A DNA stretch of 40,820 nt from Massilia sp. ZL223 (GTDB lineage: Bacteria; Pseudomonadota; Gammaproteobacteria; Burkholderiales; Burkholderiaceae_D). The position numbers were made by a program, and so were the translations under genes. The notes beneath the pieces were generated by a model. The model was given only the letters and a program-made list of their open reading frames with translations. It was not told the origin of the DNA and did no database searches. Of the stretch, positions 31,991-40,707 are shown in pieces; the first letter of the stretch is position 1; every line of letters begins with the position of its first letter. The DNA lies in contig NZ_JAGPWD010000047.1 in the NCBI RefSeq assembly GCF_018119395.1, forward strand, positions 1 to 40,820, read 5' to 3'.

Positions 31991-34270
31991 ATGACAACTC
32001 AACAACTTGCTAGTCCGTCGTCGCTGGCGGTAGCCGCCAGTTTTTTGCCTGAACACTGGCAAAGTGACGTCGCGAAACAGCTTGCACCAGGGGAAAACGT
32101 TTTGAGCAGCGTGGAGGTTGACCTCGACGCGAAATTACGTTTCGTGAAGGGGCTGGTCGTGGTGACCACCCACCGGCTGCTGGCCCGCGCCCCGGGCGAG
32201 AGCGCCTGGCGCGACTGGCCGCTGCGCGCCGGCCTGGAACTGCGCCACCACGATCACGCCGGCGTCGGCCACCTGGAACTGGTGGATGCGCACGGCCTTC
32301 TGGGCGCCTGGCGCTTCACCCTGGGCCAGAACCTGCAGGCGATCCGCGTGGTGGATCAGTTCAAGGACCAGGTCGAGAGCGTGGCCACCGGCATCGCGGT
32401 GGAGCCGCCGGAGCAGCATACTTGTCCGAGTTGCAAGGCCCCGCTGGAGCCAGACCAGGAAGACTGCCCGATCTGCGAAAAGGTGCTGCATACCCCGCCG
32501 TCCACCTGGACCCTGTTCCGCCTGTGGCGCTTCGCCAAGCCCTACCAGGGCCAGTTGCTGGCCGGCTTCCTGCTGATGCTCGGTTCGACCGGCGCGCACA
32601 TGATCCCGCCTTACCTGACCAAGCCGCTGATGGACAACGTGTTGATTCCTTATCAAAACGGCCAGACCATCGACACGTCGCTCGTCTATTTATATATGGG
32701 CGGCCTGTTCGGGGCGGCGATGCTGGCCTGGGCGCTAGGCTGGGGCAAGACCTACGTGCTGGCGCTGGCTTCCGAGCGCATCAGCGCCGACCTGCGCTCG
32801 ACCACCTATGAACACCTGCTGCGGCTGTCGCTCGAATACTTTGGCGGCAAGCGCACCGGCGACCTGATGTCGCGCATCGGCAGCGGTTCGGACCGGATCA
32901 GTGTCTTCCTGTCGCTGCACCTGCTCGACTTCCTGTCGGACGTCCTCCTGATCATCATGACCGGCGTGATCCTGTTCAGCATGAATCCCTGGCTGGCGCT
33001 GGTCACGCTGGTTCCGCTGCCCTTCATCGCCTGGATGATCCACGTGGTGCGCGACAAGCTGCGCACCGGCTTCGAGAAGATCGACCGGGTCTGGGGCGAG
33101 GTCACCAACGTGCTGGCCGATACCATCCCCGGCATCCGGGTGGTGAAGGCCTTCGCCCAGGAAAAGCGCGAAGCCGCCCGCTTCCGTGAAGCCAACAAGC
33201 ACAACCTGGCCGTCAACGACAAGCTGAACAAGGTCTGGTCGCTGTTTTCGCCGACCGTCTCGCTGCTGACCGAGATCGGCCTGCTGGTGATATGGTGCTT
33301 CGGCATCTGGCAGGTCTCGCGCGGCGACATCACGGTGGGCACCCTGACGGCCTTCATCGCCTACAGCGGCCGCTTCTACGTGAAGCTCGATTCCATGAGC
33401 CGCATCGTCTCGGTGACGCAAAAATCGGCCTCGGCCGCCAAGCGTATCTTCGACATCCTCGACCACGTGTCGAGCGTGCCGGACCCGGTCAATCCGGTGA
33501 AGGTGGACAAGGTGCGCGGCGACATCGAGCTGCGCGAAGTCGGATTCCGCTACGGCAACCGCGCCGTGAACCGCGGCATTTCGCTCAAGATCAAGGCGGG
33601 CGAGATGGTGGGCCTGGTCGGCCACAGCGGCTCCGGCAAGAGCACCCTGGTCAACCTGATCTGCCGCTTCTACGACGTGGCCGAAGGCGCGATCCTGCTG
33701 GATGGCAAGGACATCCGCTCGTTCGCGGTGGCGGATTACCGCCGCAACATCGGCCTGGTGCTGCAGGAACCTTTCCTGTTCTTCGGCACGATCGCCGAGA
33801 ACATCGCCTACGGCAAGCCGAGCGCGACCCGCGAGGAAATCATTGCCGCCGCGCGTGCGGCGCATGCCCACGAGTTCATCCTGCGCTTGCCGCAGGGCTA
33901 TGACTCGATGGTGGGCGAGCGCGGGCAGGGCCTGTCGGGCGGCGAGCGCCAGCGTATTTCGATTGCGCGCGCACTGCTGATCGACCCGCCGATCCTGATC
34001 CTGGACGAGGCGACCTCGTCGGTGGACTCGGAAACCGAGAAAGAGATCCAGAAGGCGCTCGACAACCTGGTCCAGGGCCGCACCACGATCGCCATCGCGC
34101 ACCGCCTGTCGACCCTGCACCGCGCCGACCGCCTGGTCGTGCTCGACCGCGGCGTGGTGGTGGAAGAGGGCAACCACGACGAGCTGATGGCGCGCGAAGG
34201 CGCCTACCACCGCCTCTACGAAGCGCAAGCGCGCAACGTGGACCAGGACATGGACGACAAGGACGACTAA
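31991..34270 (+). CDS. Cyanophycin-associated ABC transporter (fused permease and ATPase)
   Basis: 759 residues. The N-terminal about 135 residues are soluble and PH/GRAM-like (FVKGLVVVTTHRLLAR). A zinc ribbon follows (C145-x2-C148-x10-C159-x2-C162; CPSC and CPIC). Then a six-helix ABC exporter membrane domain (about 185-480) and an ATPase domain with Walker A GHSGSGKST (about 543), signature LSGGERQ (about 647), Walker B ILILDEATSSVD (about 667) and H-loop AIAHRLST. As a half transporter it should dimerise. Genes of this type with a DUF1854 partner are known to sit beside cyanophycin genes, but the substrate is unknown. The stop overlaps the next ATG (TAATG). No strong ribosome site before the ATG. 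Confidence 0.9.
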   Translation: MTTQQLASPSSLAVAASFLPEHWQSDVAKQLAPGENVLSSVEVDLDAKLRFVKGLVVVTTHRLLARAPGESAWRDWPLRAGLELRHHDHAGVGHLELVDAHGLLGAWRFTLGQNLQAIRVVDQFKDQVESVATGIAVEPPEQHTCPSCKAPLEPDQEDCPICEKVLHTPPSTWTLFRLWRFAKPYQGQLLAGFLLMLGSTGAHMIPPYLTKPLMDNVLIPYQNGQTIDTSLVYLYMGGLFGAAMLAWALGWGKTYVLALASERISADLRSTTYEHLLRLSLEYFGGKRTGDLMSRIGSGSDRISVFLSLHLLDFLSDVLLIIMTGVILFSMNPWLALVTLVPLPFIAWMIHVVRDKLRTGFEKIDRVWGEVTNVLADTIPGIRVVKAFAQEKREAARFREANKHNLAVNDKLNKVWSLFSPTVSLLTEIGLLVIWCFGIWQVSRGDITVGTLTAFIAYSGRFYVKLDSMSRIVSVTQKSASAAKRIFDILDHVSSVPDPVNPVKVDKVRGDIELREVGFRYGNRAVNRGISLKIKAGEMVGLVGHSGSGKSTLVNLICRFYDVAEGAILLDGKDIRSFAVADYRRNIGLVLQEPFLFFGTIAENIAYGKPSATREEIIAAARAAHAHEFILRLPQGYDSMVGERGQGLSGGERQRISIARALLIDPPILILDEATSSVDSETEKEIQKALDNLVQGRTTIAIAHRLSTLHRADRLVVLDRGVVVEEGNHDELMAREGAYHRLYEAQARNVDQDMDDKDD

Positions 34271-34737
34271 TGGCGACGAATTTCCAACTGCGGCGCGACA
34301 GTTTCGGCAAGCTGGTGATTACCCTGGAAAGCGGCGAAGAGCACGTGGGCGTGATTCCGGTGCGCGCGTTTCCGATCCAGGCGCCGACCAAGGGGATTTC
34401 CCTGGTGCGCGACGGGGGCAAGGAAGTGGCGTGGATCGATGACCTGCTCGATGTGCCGGAGCAGATTCGCAACCTGGTGCAGGAAGAGATCGAAGGACGC
34501 GAGTTCATTCCAGAGATCCTGCACATCAGGGATGTATCGAGCTTCGCGACGCCGTGCACCTGGTTCGTGAAGACGGATCGCGGGGAGACCGAGTTCGTGC
34601 TCAAGGTGGATGAGGATATCCGGCGCGTGGGGGAGGCCTCGCTGCTGGTGGCGGATAGCCATGGGATCAACTTCCTGGTGCGGGATATGTACCGCATCGA
34701 TAAGCACAGCCGCAAGATTCTCGATCGGTTCCTGTAG
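34270..34737 (+). CDS. DUF1854 family protein, cyanophycin-associated
   Basis: 155 residues with no signal or membrane segment. Typical stretches are EEHVGVIPVRAFPI, ISLVRDGGKEVAWI and CTWFVKTDRGETEFVLKVDEDIRR, consistent with a mostly beta protein. DUF1854 proteins occur next to this ABC transporter at cyanophycin loci; their role is unknown. The ATG shares one base with the transporter stop, so the two are translated together and probably act together, perhaps as a cytosolic partner of the transporter. Confidence 0.88.
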   Translation: MATNFQLRRDSFGKLVITLESGEEHVGVIPVRAFPIQAPTKGISLVRDGGKEVAWIDDLLDVPEQIRNLVQEEIEGREFIPEILHIRDVSSFATPCTWFVKTDRGETEFVLKVDEDIRRVGEASLLVADSHGINFLVRDMYRIDKHSRKILDRFL

Positions 34738-34764
34738 TTCTTTACGCTGCTAGCTGTTCACACA

Positions 34765-34798
34765 AACTTGGGTTCCGGCGAAGGCCGGAACCCAAGTT
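34765..34798. repeat. Palindromic intergenic repeat, copy 3
   Basis: Perfect 15-base stem AACTTGGGTTCCGGC / GCCGGAACCCAAGTT with loop GAAG, just after the DUF1854 gene. Compared with copy 2 (20089-20122), arm bases differ in pairs so the stem stays perfect. Confidence 0.88.
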
Positions 34799-34842
34799 CG
34801 CAGCACTTCCCCCAACTTCGACTCTTCCCTCTAATCGCATCA

Positions 34843-34872
34843 TTGCACGCCCCAACGAACGCATGCTAATTT
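34843..34872 (+). promoter_or_regulatory. Promoter of the hydrolase-marR operon
   Basis: TTGCAC (34843-34848), 18-base spacer, TAATTT (34867-34872). The predicted start falls within the GTTAAC operator just downstream. Confidence 0.55.
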
Positions 34873-34873
34873 A

Positions 34874-34887
34874 GTTAACACGTTAAC
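34874..34887. promoter_or_regulatory. MarR-type operator
   Basis: GTTAAC-AC-GTTAAC directly after the -10 element and 16 bases before the hydrolase ATG. Inverted TTAAC repeats like this are typical MarR-family sites, and a marR gene is the second gene of this transcript. Binding would block transcription start. Confidence 0.7.
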
Positions 34888-34902
34888 GATCCGGAGCGCA
34901 CC

Positions 34903-35784
34903 ATGCAAATTAGCGAAGTGGCCATCCCCGTCGCCCACACCACTCTGGCCGCGACCTGCCGCACCGTCCCCAACGCGCAAGCCACGGTCCTGGTCCATCC
35001 CGCCACCGCCGTCACGCAAGGCTTCTACAGCGCCTTCGCCGACTACCTCGCCAGCCGCGGCTTCAACGTGATCACCTACGACTACCGCGGCACAGGAAAA
35101 TCCCGCCCCGCCAGCCTGCGCGGCATGGAAGTGATGATGTCCGACTGGATCGACCAGGACGTCCCCGCCGTCACGGCCTGGGCCGCCACCCGCTTCTCCG
35201 ATCTGCCGCTGCTCGCCGTCGGCCACAGCGTCGGCGGCCACGCCCTGGCCCTATCCCCGAGCACCAGCCAGCTGCGCGCCGCCATGCTGATCGCCGCCCA
35301 CGCCGGCGCGACCCGCACGGTGCGCGGCTGGTTCGAGCGTCAGCGCGTGCGCTTCGTGCTCAGCGTGCTGGCCCCGGTGCTGTGCCGCCTGCTCGGCTAC
35401 ATGCCTGGCAAGCGCATCGGCCTGGGCGAAGACCTGCCGCGCGGCGTGATGCTGCAATGGTCCGGCTGGTGCGCCCAGCCGCGCTACTTCTTCGACGACC
35501 CGGCCGTCGGCGCCGCACGCCGCATGGCCATGCAGCGCATCCCAATGAAGGTACTGAGCTTCACCGACGACCCCTGGGCCAACCCGGTCGCGGTCGACAT
35601 GCTGGTCTCGCCCCTGCCGCAGGCCCGGCTGCAACGTCGCCAGGTGTCGCCGCGCGAGGCGGGCGTGCCTGCCATCGGCCACATGGGCTTCTTCCGCCGC
35701 CGCTGCGAAGCCGTGTTGTGGAAGGAGACCGCCGACTGGCTGCTGGCGCACTGCACGCAAAAGGAGAGGGCAGAGCATGCCTGA
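34903..35784 (+). CDS. Alpha/beta hydrolase, serine aminopeptidase S33-like
   Basis: 293 residues. Nucleophile S109 in GHSVGGHAL; YDYRGTGKSRP (about 59-69) is typical of the S33-like hydrolase group; a late catalytic histidine lies in IGHMGFFRR near residue 260. No signal peptide. Substrate unknown. It overlaps the marR gene by 8 bases and has an operator at its promoter, so it is likely induced when a small molecule releases the repressor. Confidence 0.88.
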   Translation: MQISEVAIPVAHTTLAATCRTVPNAQATVLVHPATAVTQGFYSAFADYLASRGFNVITYDYRGTGKSRPASLRGMEVMMSDWIDQDVPAVTAWAATRFSDLPLLAVGHSVGGHALALSPSTSQLRAAMLIAAHAGATRTVRGWFERQRVRFVLSVLAPVLCRLLGYMPGKRIGLGEDLPRGVMLQWSGWCAQPRYFFDDPAVGAARRMAMQRIPMKVLSFTDDPWANPVAVDMLVSPLPQARLQRRQVSPREAGVPAIGHMGFFRRRCEAVLWKETADWLLAHCTQKERAEHA

Positions 35785-36199
35785 GCATAAGCCGCCACGC
35801 TTCGTCGCCCTGGTCAACCGCGCCCAGCGCGCCATGCAGCGCTGGATCGAAGGCCGCCCGGAAGCCTGGGAAGGCGCCAGCGCCGCCCAGGCCGGGCTGC
35901 TGTTCCTGCTCACCGCGCGCGAAGACGCGGCCATCGGCGAGATCGCCCAGGCCCTGGACGTCGCCCCCGCCGCCGTCACCAACCTGTCCAAGCGCATGCA
36001 GGCGGCCGGCCTGGTCGAACGCATCGGCGATGCGAACGACGCACGCCTGACCCGGCTGCGGCTGAGCGAGACGGGCAGGGAAGCCAGCCGCCAGGCGACC
36101 AGCGCGCTGGCCGAACTGAATGCGCGGCTCGCCGAGGGCTTTACCCAGCAGGAGCTGGCGGTCGTCGCGCGCTGGCTGGAGCAGGCGACCCGCCTCTGA
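35777..36199 (+). CDS. MarR family transcriptional regulator
   Basis: 140 residues, a normal MarR winged-helix protein. The recognition region is AIGEIAQALDVAPAAVTNLSKRMQ (about 52-75), followed by the wing with GDANDARLTRLRLSETG. MarR dimers bind inverted repeats and are released by phenolic or other small ligands. It overlaps the hydrolase gene by 8 bases and most likely represses that promoter through the GTTAAC operator. Confidence 0.92.
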   Translation: MPEHKPPRFVALVNRAQRAMQRWIEGRPEAWEGASAAQAGLLFLLTAREDAAIGEIAQALDVAPAAVTNLSKRMQAAGLVERIGDANDARLTRLRLSETGREASRQATSALAELNARLAEGFTQQELAVVARWLEQATRL

Positions 36200-36218
36200 A
36201 CCAGCTTGATACCGGTTT

Positions 36219-36240
36219 CTGTACGTGCCCTCACATACAG
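36219..36240. promoter_or_regulatory. Imperfect inverted repeat before the PNPOx-like gene
   Basis: CTGTACGTG and CACATACAG, 9-base arms with one T-G mismatch and spacer CCCT, in the gap between marR and the next gene. Could be an operator or a weak terminator of marR. Confidence 0.3.
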
Positions 36241-36295
36241 CACAAGCAATGCCGCGTAGAGTCTTCCTATCGGCCGCAAGGCCATCGGAGGTCTC

Positions 36296-36835
36296 ATGGA
36301 TTCCATCAACCAACAACAGCCGGAACTGAACCGCCGCGACTTGAGCGGCCCCGGCGCCATCGAGCGCGTCAAGGATATGACCGAGGACGCGGACAGCTGC
36401 TTCTTTTGTACTGCCGCCAGTCTGGGCCCGAGCCGGGGTGTGCGCCCGATGAGCGTGCGCGAAACGGACGATAACGGCACGCTCTGGTTCCTCAGCAGCA
36501 TCGACAGTCACAAGAACCAGGAAATCGCGATCGACCCGAACGTGAAGCTCTACTTCCAGGTCAGCAAGCATGCGGGCTTCCTCGAACTCGACGGCCATGC
36601 CGAGATTTCGCAAGACAAGGCCCAGATCAAGCGGCTCTGGAACTTCATGCTGCGCACCTGGTTCACCGAAGGCGAGGACGACCCGCGCATCACCGTCATC
36701 AAGGTTACCCCGCGCAGCGGCTACTACTGGGACAACAAGCATGGCAACGCGGTCGCGGGCGCCAAGGTGGCGGTCGGCGCCGTGGTCGGCGTGACGCTGG
36801 ACGACTCGATCGAGGGCAGGCTGACCTTCGGCTAA
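36296..36835 (+). CDS. Pyridoxamine 5'-phosphate oxidase-fold protein, general stress type
   Basis: 179 residues. The split-barrel FMN-binding fold of the general stress protein 26 group: ATG follows a GGAGG ribosome site; the core has RPMSVRETDDNGTLWFLSS, KNQEIAIDPNVKLYFQ and LELDGHAEISQDKA, then the W-F tail RTWFTEGEDDP. Such proteins bind FMN or F420-like cofactors; few have a known reaction. Cytosolic. It ends 6 bases before the glycosyltransferase gene, so the two may be one transcript. Confidence 0.9.
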   Translation: MDSINQQQPELNRRDLSGPGAIERVKDMTEDADSCFFCTAASLGPSRGVRPMSVRETDDNGTLWFLSSIDSHKNQEIAIDPNVKLYFQVSKHAGFLELDGHAEISQDKAQIKRLWNFMLRTWFTEGEDDPRITVIKVTPRSGYYWDNKHGNAVAGAKVAVGAVVGVTLDDSIEGRLTFG

Positions 36836-36841
36836 GCGTCG

Positions 36842-38086
36842 ATGCACGCTGTCGTCGTCACCATCGGTTCGGCGGGCGACCTGTTTCCCTTCCTGTGGAT
36901 GGGCAGGGCGCTGCGCGAACGCGGCCACCGGGTCGACTTCCTCGGCCCGGTCCAGCACGAACCCTATGTGACCCGGGCCGGTTTGCCTTTCCACGGCTTG
37001 CCGGCCGACCCGGCGGTGCTCGACCATCCGGACTTGTGGCATCCAACCCGCGGTTTCGCGGTCGTCTGGCAGGCCACCCGGCCCGCGATGGCCGAACTGC
37101 CGGCCTATATGGAAGCGCTGCCGCCCGGCGAGGACCGCGTGCTGCTCGCCCATCCGCTGGCCTTGCCCGAGGCCGACCTGTGCCGCGCAGCCTGTCCCGG
37201 ACTGAAGATCGCCGCCGCCTACCTGGCGCCATCCAACCTGCCCACCGTCCATGACCCATTGATGCTGGGACCCTGGCGCGTGCCGCGCTGGGCGCCGCAT
37301 GTGGCGCGCCGCTGGCTGTGGCGCCGGCTGGCGGCAAGCCTGGTCGATCCTGTCGCGCTGCCGGACGTGAATGCGGCCCGCGCCGCGCGCGGCCTCCCGC
37401 CGGTGCACGACCTTGTCAAGCACATCACCGGCGTGCCGGATCTCTCGGTCACGCTGTTCCCGGGGTGGTTCGCGCCGACCCAGCCGGACTGGCCGCAGCC
37501 GATGATCAGGACCGGTTTTCCTTTATATGACCCGGCGCCCGATGCGGCGCTGGGCCCCGAGCTGCAGGCTTTCCTCGCATCTGGTCCTCCACCCGTGGCC
37601 TTCACGCCCGGCACCGGCAATCGCCAGGCCGGCCGCTACTTCGAGGCCGCGGCGCAGGCAACACGCCGCCTCGGCCTGCGCGCCATCTTCCTGACGCCGC
37701 ACCGCGAGCAGCTTCCCGCTGAACTGCCCGAACATATCCTGTGGCAGGAGTACGTTCCGCTGAAGGCTTTGTTGCCCCATGTGGCGGCGCTGGCCCACCA
37801 TGGGGGCATCGGCACCACCGCCGAAGCCTTGCGCGCCGGCACGCCCCAGCTGGTGGTCCCGCTGGCGCACGACCAGTTCGACAACGCGGCCCGCGTGGTC
37901 AGTCTTGGCGCGGGCGCGAGCCTGCATGCGTCGCGCGTCACCGCCGAACGCGTGGCGCAAGCCTTACGGCGGGTCGTCGGCAGAGAGGAAGTGGGAGGGC
38001 GCTGCCGCGAGATCCGCACGCGCTTCAATGCGCCATCGGGCATCGACCAGCTGTGCGCGAGCCTGGAAGCATTGGCGGTCCCCTAA
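36842..38086 (+). CDS. UGT-type glycosyltransferase (GT1 family)
   Basis: 414 residues, GT-B fold. The N-terminal acceptor domain begins with GSAGDLFPFLWMGRALRERGH, as in MGT/UGT enzymes. The C-terminal donor site has AHHGGIGTTAEALRAGTPQLVVPLAHDQFDNAARV, the classical nucleotide-sugar motif with H-x-G-x-G-T. Members glycosylate sterols, flavonoids, macrolides or lipids; the acceptor is unknown. No signal peptide. It is close behind the PNPOx-like gene and 78 bases before the UvrA-like gene. Confidence 0.92.
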   Translation: MHAVVVTIGSAGDLFPFLWMGRALRERGHRVDFLGPVQHEPYVTRAGLPFHGLPADPAVLDHPDLWHPTRGFAVVWQATRPAMAELPAYMEALPPGEDRVLLAHPLALPEADLCRAACPGLKIAAAYLAPSNLPTVHDPLMLGPWRVPRWAPHVARRWLWRRLAASLVDPVALPDVNAARAARGLPPVHDLVKHITGVPDLSVTLFPGWFAPTQPDWPQPMIRTGFPLYDPAPDAALGPELQAFLASGPPPVAFTPGTGNRQAGRYFEAAAQATRRLGLRAIFLTPHREQLPAELPEHILWQEYVPLKALLPHVAALAHHGGIGTTAEALRAGTPQLVVPLAHDQFDNAARVVSLGAGASLHASRVTAERVAQALRRVVGREEVGGRCREIRTRFNAPSGIDQLCASLEALAVP

Positions 38087-38164
38087 GGCTACTGTTGGGA
38101 ATCGCACCGACGCCCTCCCGTCGGCGCGCTCTAATACCTCATCGTCGATGATGCCGGAGGGCAC

Positions 38165-40705
38165 ATGCCCAGCAAGAAACAGAACATCGCCGGACGCGAG
38201 CCGGCGCCCGAAGGCTACGTGCGCGTACGCGGCGCGCGCGAGCACAACCTGAAGAACGTCAGCCTGGACATCCCGCGCGGCGCGCTGGTGGTGTTCACCG
38301 GCGTGTCCGGCTCGGGCAAGTCCTCGCTCGCCTTCGGGACCCTGTACGCGGAAGCGCAGCGGCGCTACCTGGAATCGGTCTCGCCCTATGCGCGCCGCCT
38401 GTTCCACCAGATGCCGGTGCCCGAAGTGGAAGAGATCGAAGGCTTGCCGCCCGCCGTCGCCCTCCAGCAGCAGCGCGGCACGCCGACTGCGCGCTCTTCG
38501 GTCGGCAGCGTGAGCACCCTGTCGAATTCCCTGCGCATGCTGTACTCGCGCGCCGGCGACTATCCGCCGGGGCAGGAGCTGCTGTATGCGGAATCCTTCT
38601 CGCCCAACACGCCGCAGGGCGCCTGCCCGCGCTGCTCGGGCATGGGCCGCATCTACGACGTGACCGAGGATTCGATGGTGCCGGACGACAGCCTCAGCAT
38701 CCGCGAGCGCGCGGTGGCCGCCTGGCCGCCGGCCTGGCATGGCCAGAACCTGCGCGACATCCTGGTCACCCTGGGCTACGACGTCGACACGCCCTGGCGC
38801 GACCTGCCGAGGAAAGACCGCGACTGGATCCTGTACACCGAGGAAACCCCCACGGTGCCGGTCTACGCCGGCCTGACGCCCAAGGAAACCCGCGCCGCCC
38901 TGCGGCGCAAGGAAACCCCCAGCTACCAGGGCACCTTCACCGGCGCGCGCCGCTACGTGCTGCAGACTTTCGCCAACACCGAAAGCGCGTCCATGAAGAA
39001 GCGCGTGGCGCGCTACATGGTCAGCACCACCTGCCCGGAATGCGAAGGCAAGCGCCTGCGCAAGGAGTCGCTGTCGGTGACCTTCTCCGGCGTGGACATC
39101 GCCGAGATCTCGCGCATGCCGCTCGAGCGCCTGGCCACGCTGCTGCGTCCCTACGCCGAAGGCAAGGACAAGGACAAGGGCGAGCTGTACGCCGAGCAGC
39201 TGGTCGTGCGCCGCCGCATCGCGGCCGACCTGTTTGCGCGGCTGGAAGTGCTGCTGGCGCTGGGCTTGGGCTACCTGGCGCTGGAGCGCAGCACGCCGAC
39301 CCTGTCGCCGGGCGAGCTGCAGCGCCTGCGCCTGGCCACCCAGGTGCGCTCCAGCCTGTTCGGCGTGGTCTATGTGCTGGACGAGCCCTCGGCCGGCCTG
39401 CACCCGGCCGACGCCGAGGCCCTGCTGGATGCGCTGGACCAGCTGAAAGCGGCAGGCAATTCGCTGTTCGTGGTCGAGCACGCGCTGGACGTGATCCGCA
39501 AGGCCGACTGGCTGGTCGACGTCGGCCCGATGGCGGGCGAGCGCGGCGGCCAGATCCTGTACAGCGGCGAGCCGCAAGGACTGCGCGCCGTGGAGAAGTC
39601 GCAGACGCGCCGCTACCTGTTCGACGAGGCGCCGCTGCCCAAGCGGGCGCCGCGCACGCCCACCGGCTGGCTCAAGCTCGAAGGCGTGCGCCGGAATAAC
39701 CTGCACGGCATAGGCGTCGCCTTTCCGCTGGGCGTCCTGACCAGCGTGACGGGCGTGTCCGGCTCCGGCAAGTCCAGCCTGGTCAGCCAGGTGCTGGTCG
39801 AACTGGTGGGCGCTGCGCTGGGCCACGCGCCGGCGGAGGAAGAAGAGACCCCGGGCGAACCGGACCTGGAGCGCGACGAGGCGCTGCCGCTGGAAGGCCG
39901 CATCGTCAGCGGCATGGAAGGCGTGCGGCGCCTGGTGCGGGTCGACCAGAAGCCGATCGGCCGCACCCCGCGCTCCAACCTGGCCACCTACACCGGCTTG
40001 TTCGACCAGGTGCGCAAGCTGTTCGCGGCCACCCCGGACGCGCGCAAGCGGCGCTACGACGCCGGGCGCTTTTCCTTCAACGTGGCCAAGGGCCGCTGCG
40101 AGCACTGCGCGGGCGAAGGCTTCGTCATGGTCGAGCTGCTGTTCCTGCCCAGCGTGTACGCGCCTTGCCCGACGTGCGAGGGCAAGCGCTACAACGCCAA
40201 GACCCTGGAAGTGAGCTACCGCGGCCGCAATATCGCCGAAGTCCTGGGCATGACGGTCGGGGAGGCGATCGAATTCTTCAAGGACGAGCCCCTGGTCGAA
40301 CGCTCGCTCGAAGTGCTGGCGGAAGTGGGCCTGGACTACCTGCGCCTGGGCCAGCCGGCCACCGAGCTGTCCGGCGGCGAGGCCCAGCGCATCAAGCTGG
40401 CCTCGGAACTGCAGCGCGCTACCCGCGGCAACGCCTTGTACGTGCTGGACGAACCGACCACCGGCCTGCATCCGCTCGATGCCGACCGCCTGATGGTGCA
40501 GCTCAACCGCCTGGTCGACGCGGGCAATACCGTGGTCGTGGTCGAGCACACCATGCGGGTGGTGGCCGGCAGCGACTGGGTGATCGACATCGGTCCGGGG
40601 GCGGGCGAGGCCGGCGGCAAGCTGGTGGCCTGCGGTCCGCCGGCGGAGGTGGCGCGCAACAAGACCAGCCGGACGGCCCCGTATTTGCGCAAGCATTTGC
40701 CGTAG
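38165..40705 (+). CDS. UvrA-like ABC ATPase, UvrA2 type
   Basis: 846 residues, about 100 shorter than housekeeping UvrA, as in UvrA2 proteins that lack the UvrB-binding insertion. Two ABC cassettes: Walker A GVSGSGKSSLAFGTLY near residue 45 and GVSGSGKSSLVSQ near 530; signatures LSPGELQRLRL and LSGGEAQRIKL; Walker B VLDEPSAGLHPAD and VLDEPTTGLHPLD. The DNA-binding zinc finger is CEHCAGEGF to CPTCEGKR (about 642-678). UvrA2 proteins are linked to tolerance of DNA-binding drugs. ATG with GGAGGG ribosome site. The stop at 40705 is immediately followed by the artefact tail. Confidence 0.93.
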   Translation: MPSKKQNIAGREPAPEGYVRVRGAREHNLKNVSLDIPRGALVVFTGVSGSGKSSLAFGTLYAEAQRRYLESVSPYARRLFHQMPVPEVEEIEGLPPAVALQQQRGTPTARSSVGSVSTLSNSLRMLYSRAGDYPPGQELLYAESFSPNTPQGACPRCSGMGRIYDVTEDSMVPDDSLSIRERAVAAWPPAWHGQNLRDILVTLGYDVDTPWRDLPRKDRDWILYTEETPTVPVYAGLTPKETRAALRRKETPSYQGTFTGARRYVLQTFANTESASMKKRVARYMVSTTCPECEGKRLRKESLSVTFSGVDIAEISRMPLERLATLLRPYAEGKDKDKGELYAEQLVVRRRIAADLFARLEVLLALGLGYLALERSTPTLSPGELQRLRLATQVRSSLFGVVYVLDEPSAGLHPADAEALLDALDQLKAAGNSLFVVEHALDVIRKADWLVDVGPMAGERGGQILYSGEPQGLRAVEKSQTRRYLFDEAPLPKRAPRTPTGWLKLEGVRRNNLHGIGVAFPLGVLTSVTGVSGSGKSSLVSQVLVELVGAALGHAPAEEEETPGEPDLERDEALPLEGRIVSGMEGVRRLVRVDQKPIGRTPRSNLATYTGLFDQVRKLFAATPDARKRRYDAGRFSFNVAKGRCEHCAGEGFVMVELLFLPSVYAPCPTCEGKRYNAKTLEVSYRGRNIAEVLGMTVGEAIEFFKDEPLVERSLEVLAEVGLDYLRLGQPATELSGGEAQRIKLASELQRATRGNALYVLDEPTTGLHPLDADRLMVQLNRLVDAGNTVVVVEHTMRVVAGSDWVIDIGPGAGEAGGKLVACGPPAEVARNKTSRTAPYLRKHLP

Positions 40706-40707
40706 GG

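Noticed and set aside
37964..40696. 910-codon minus-strand frame opposite the UvrA2 gene
   Set aside because: Shadow of a clear ABC ATPase gene.
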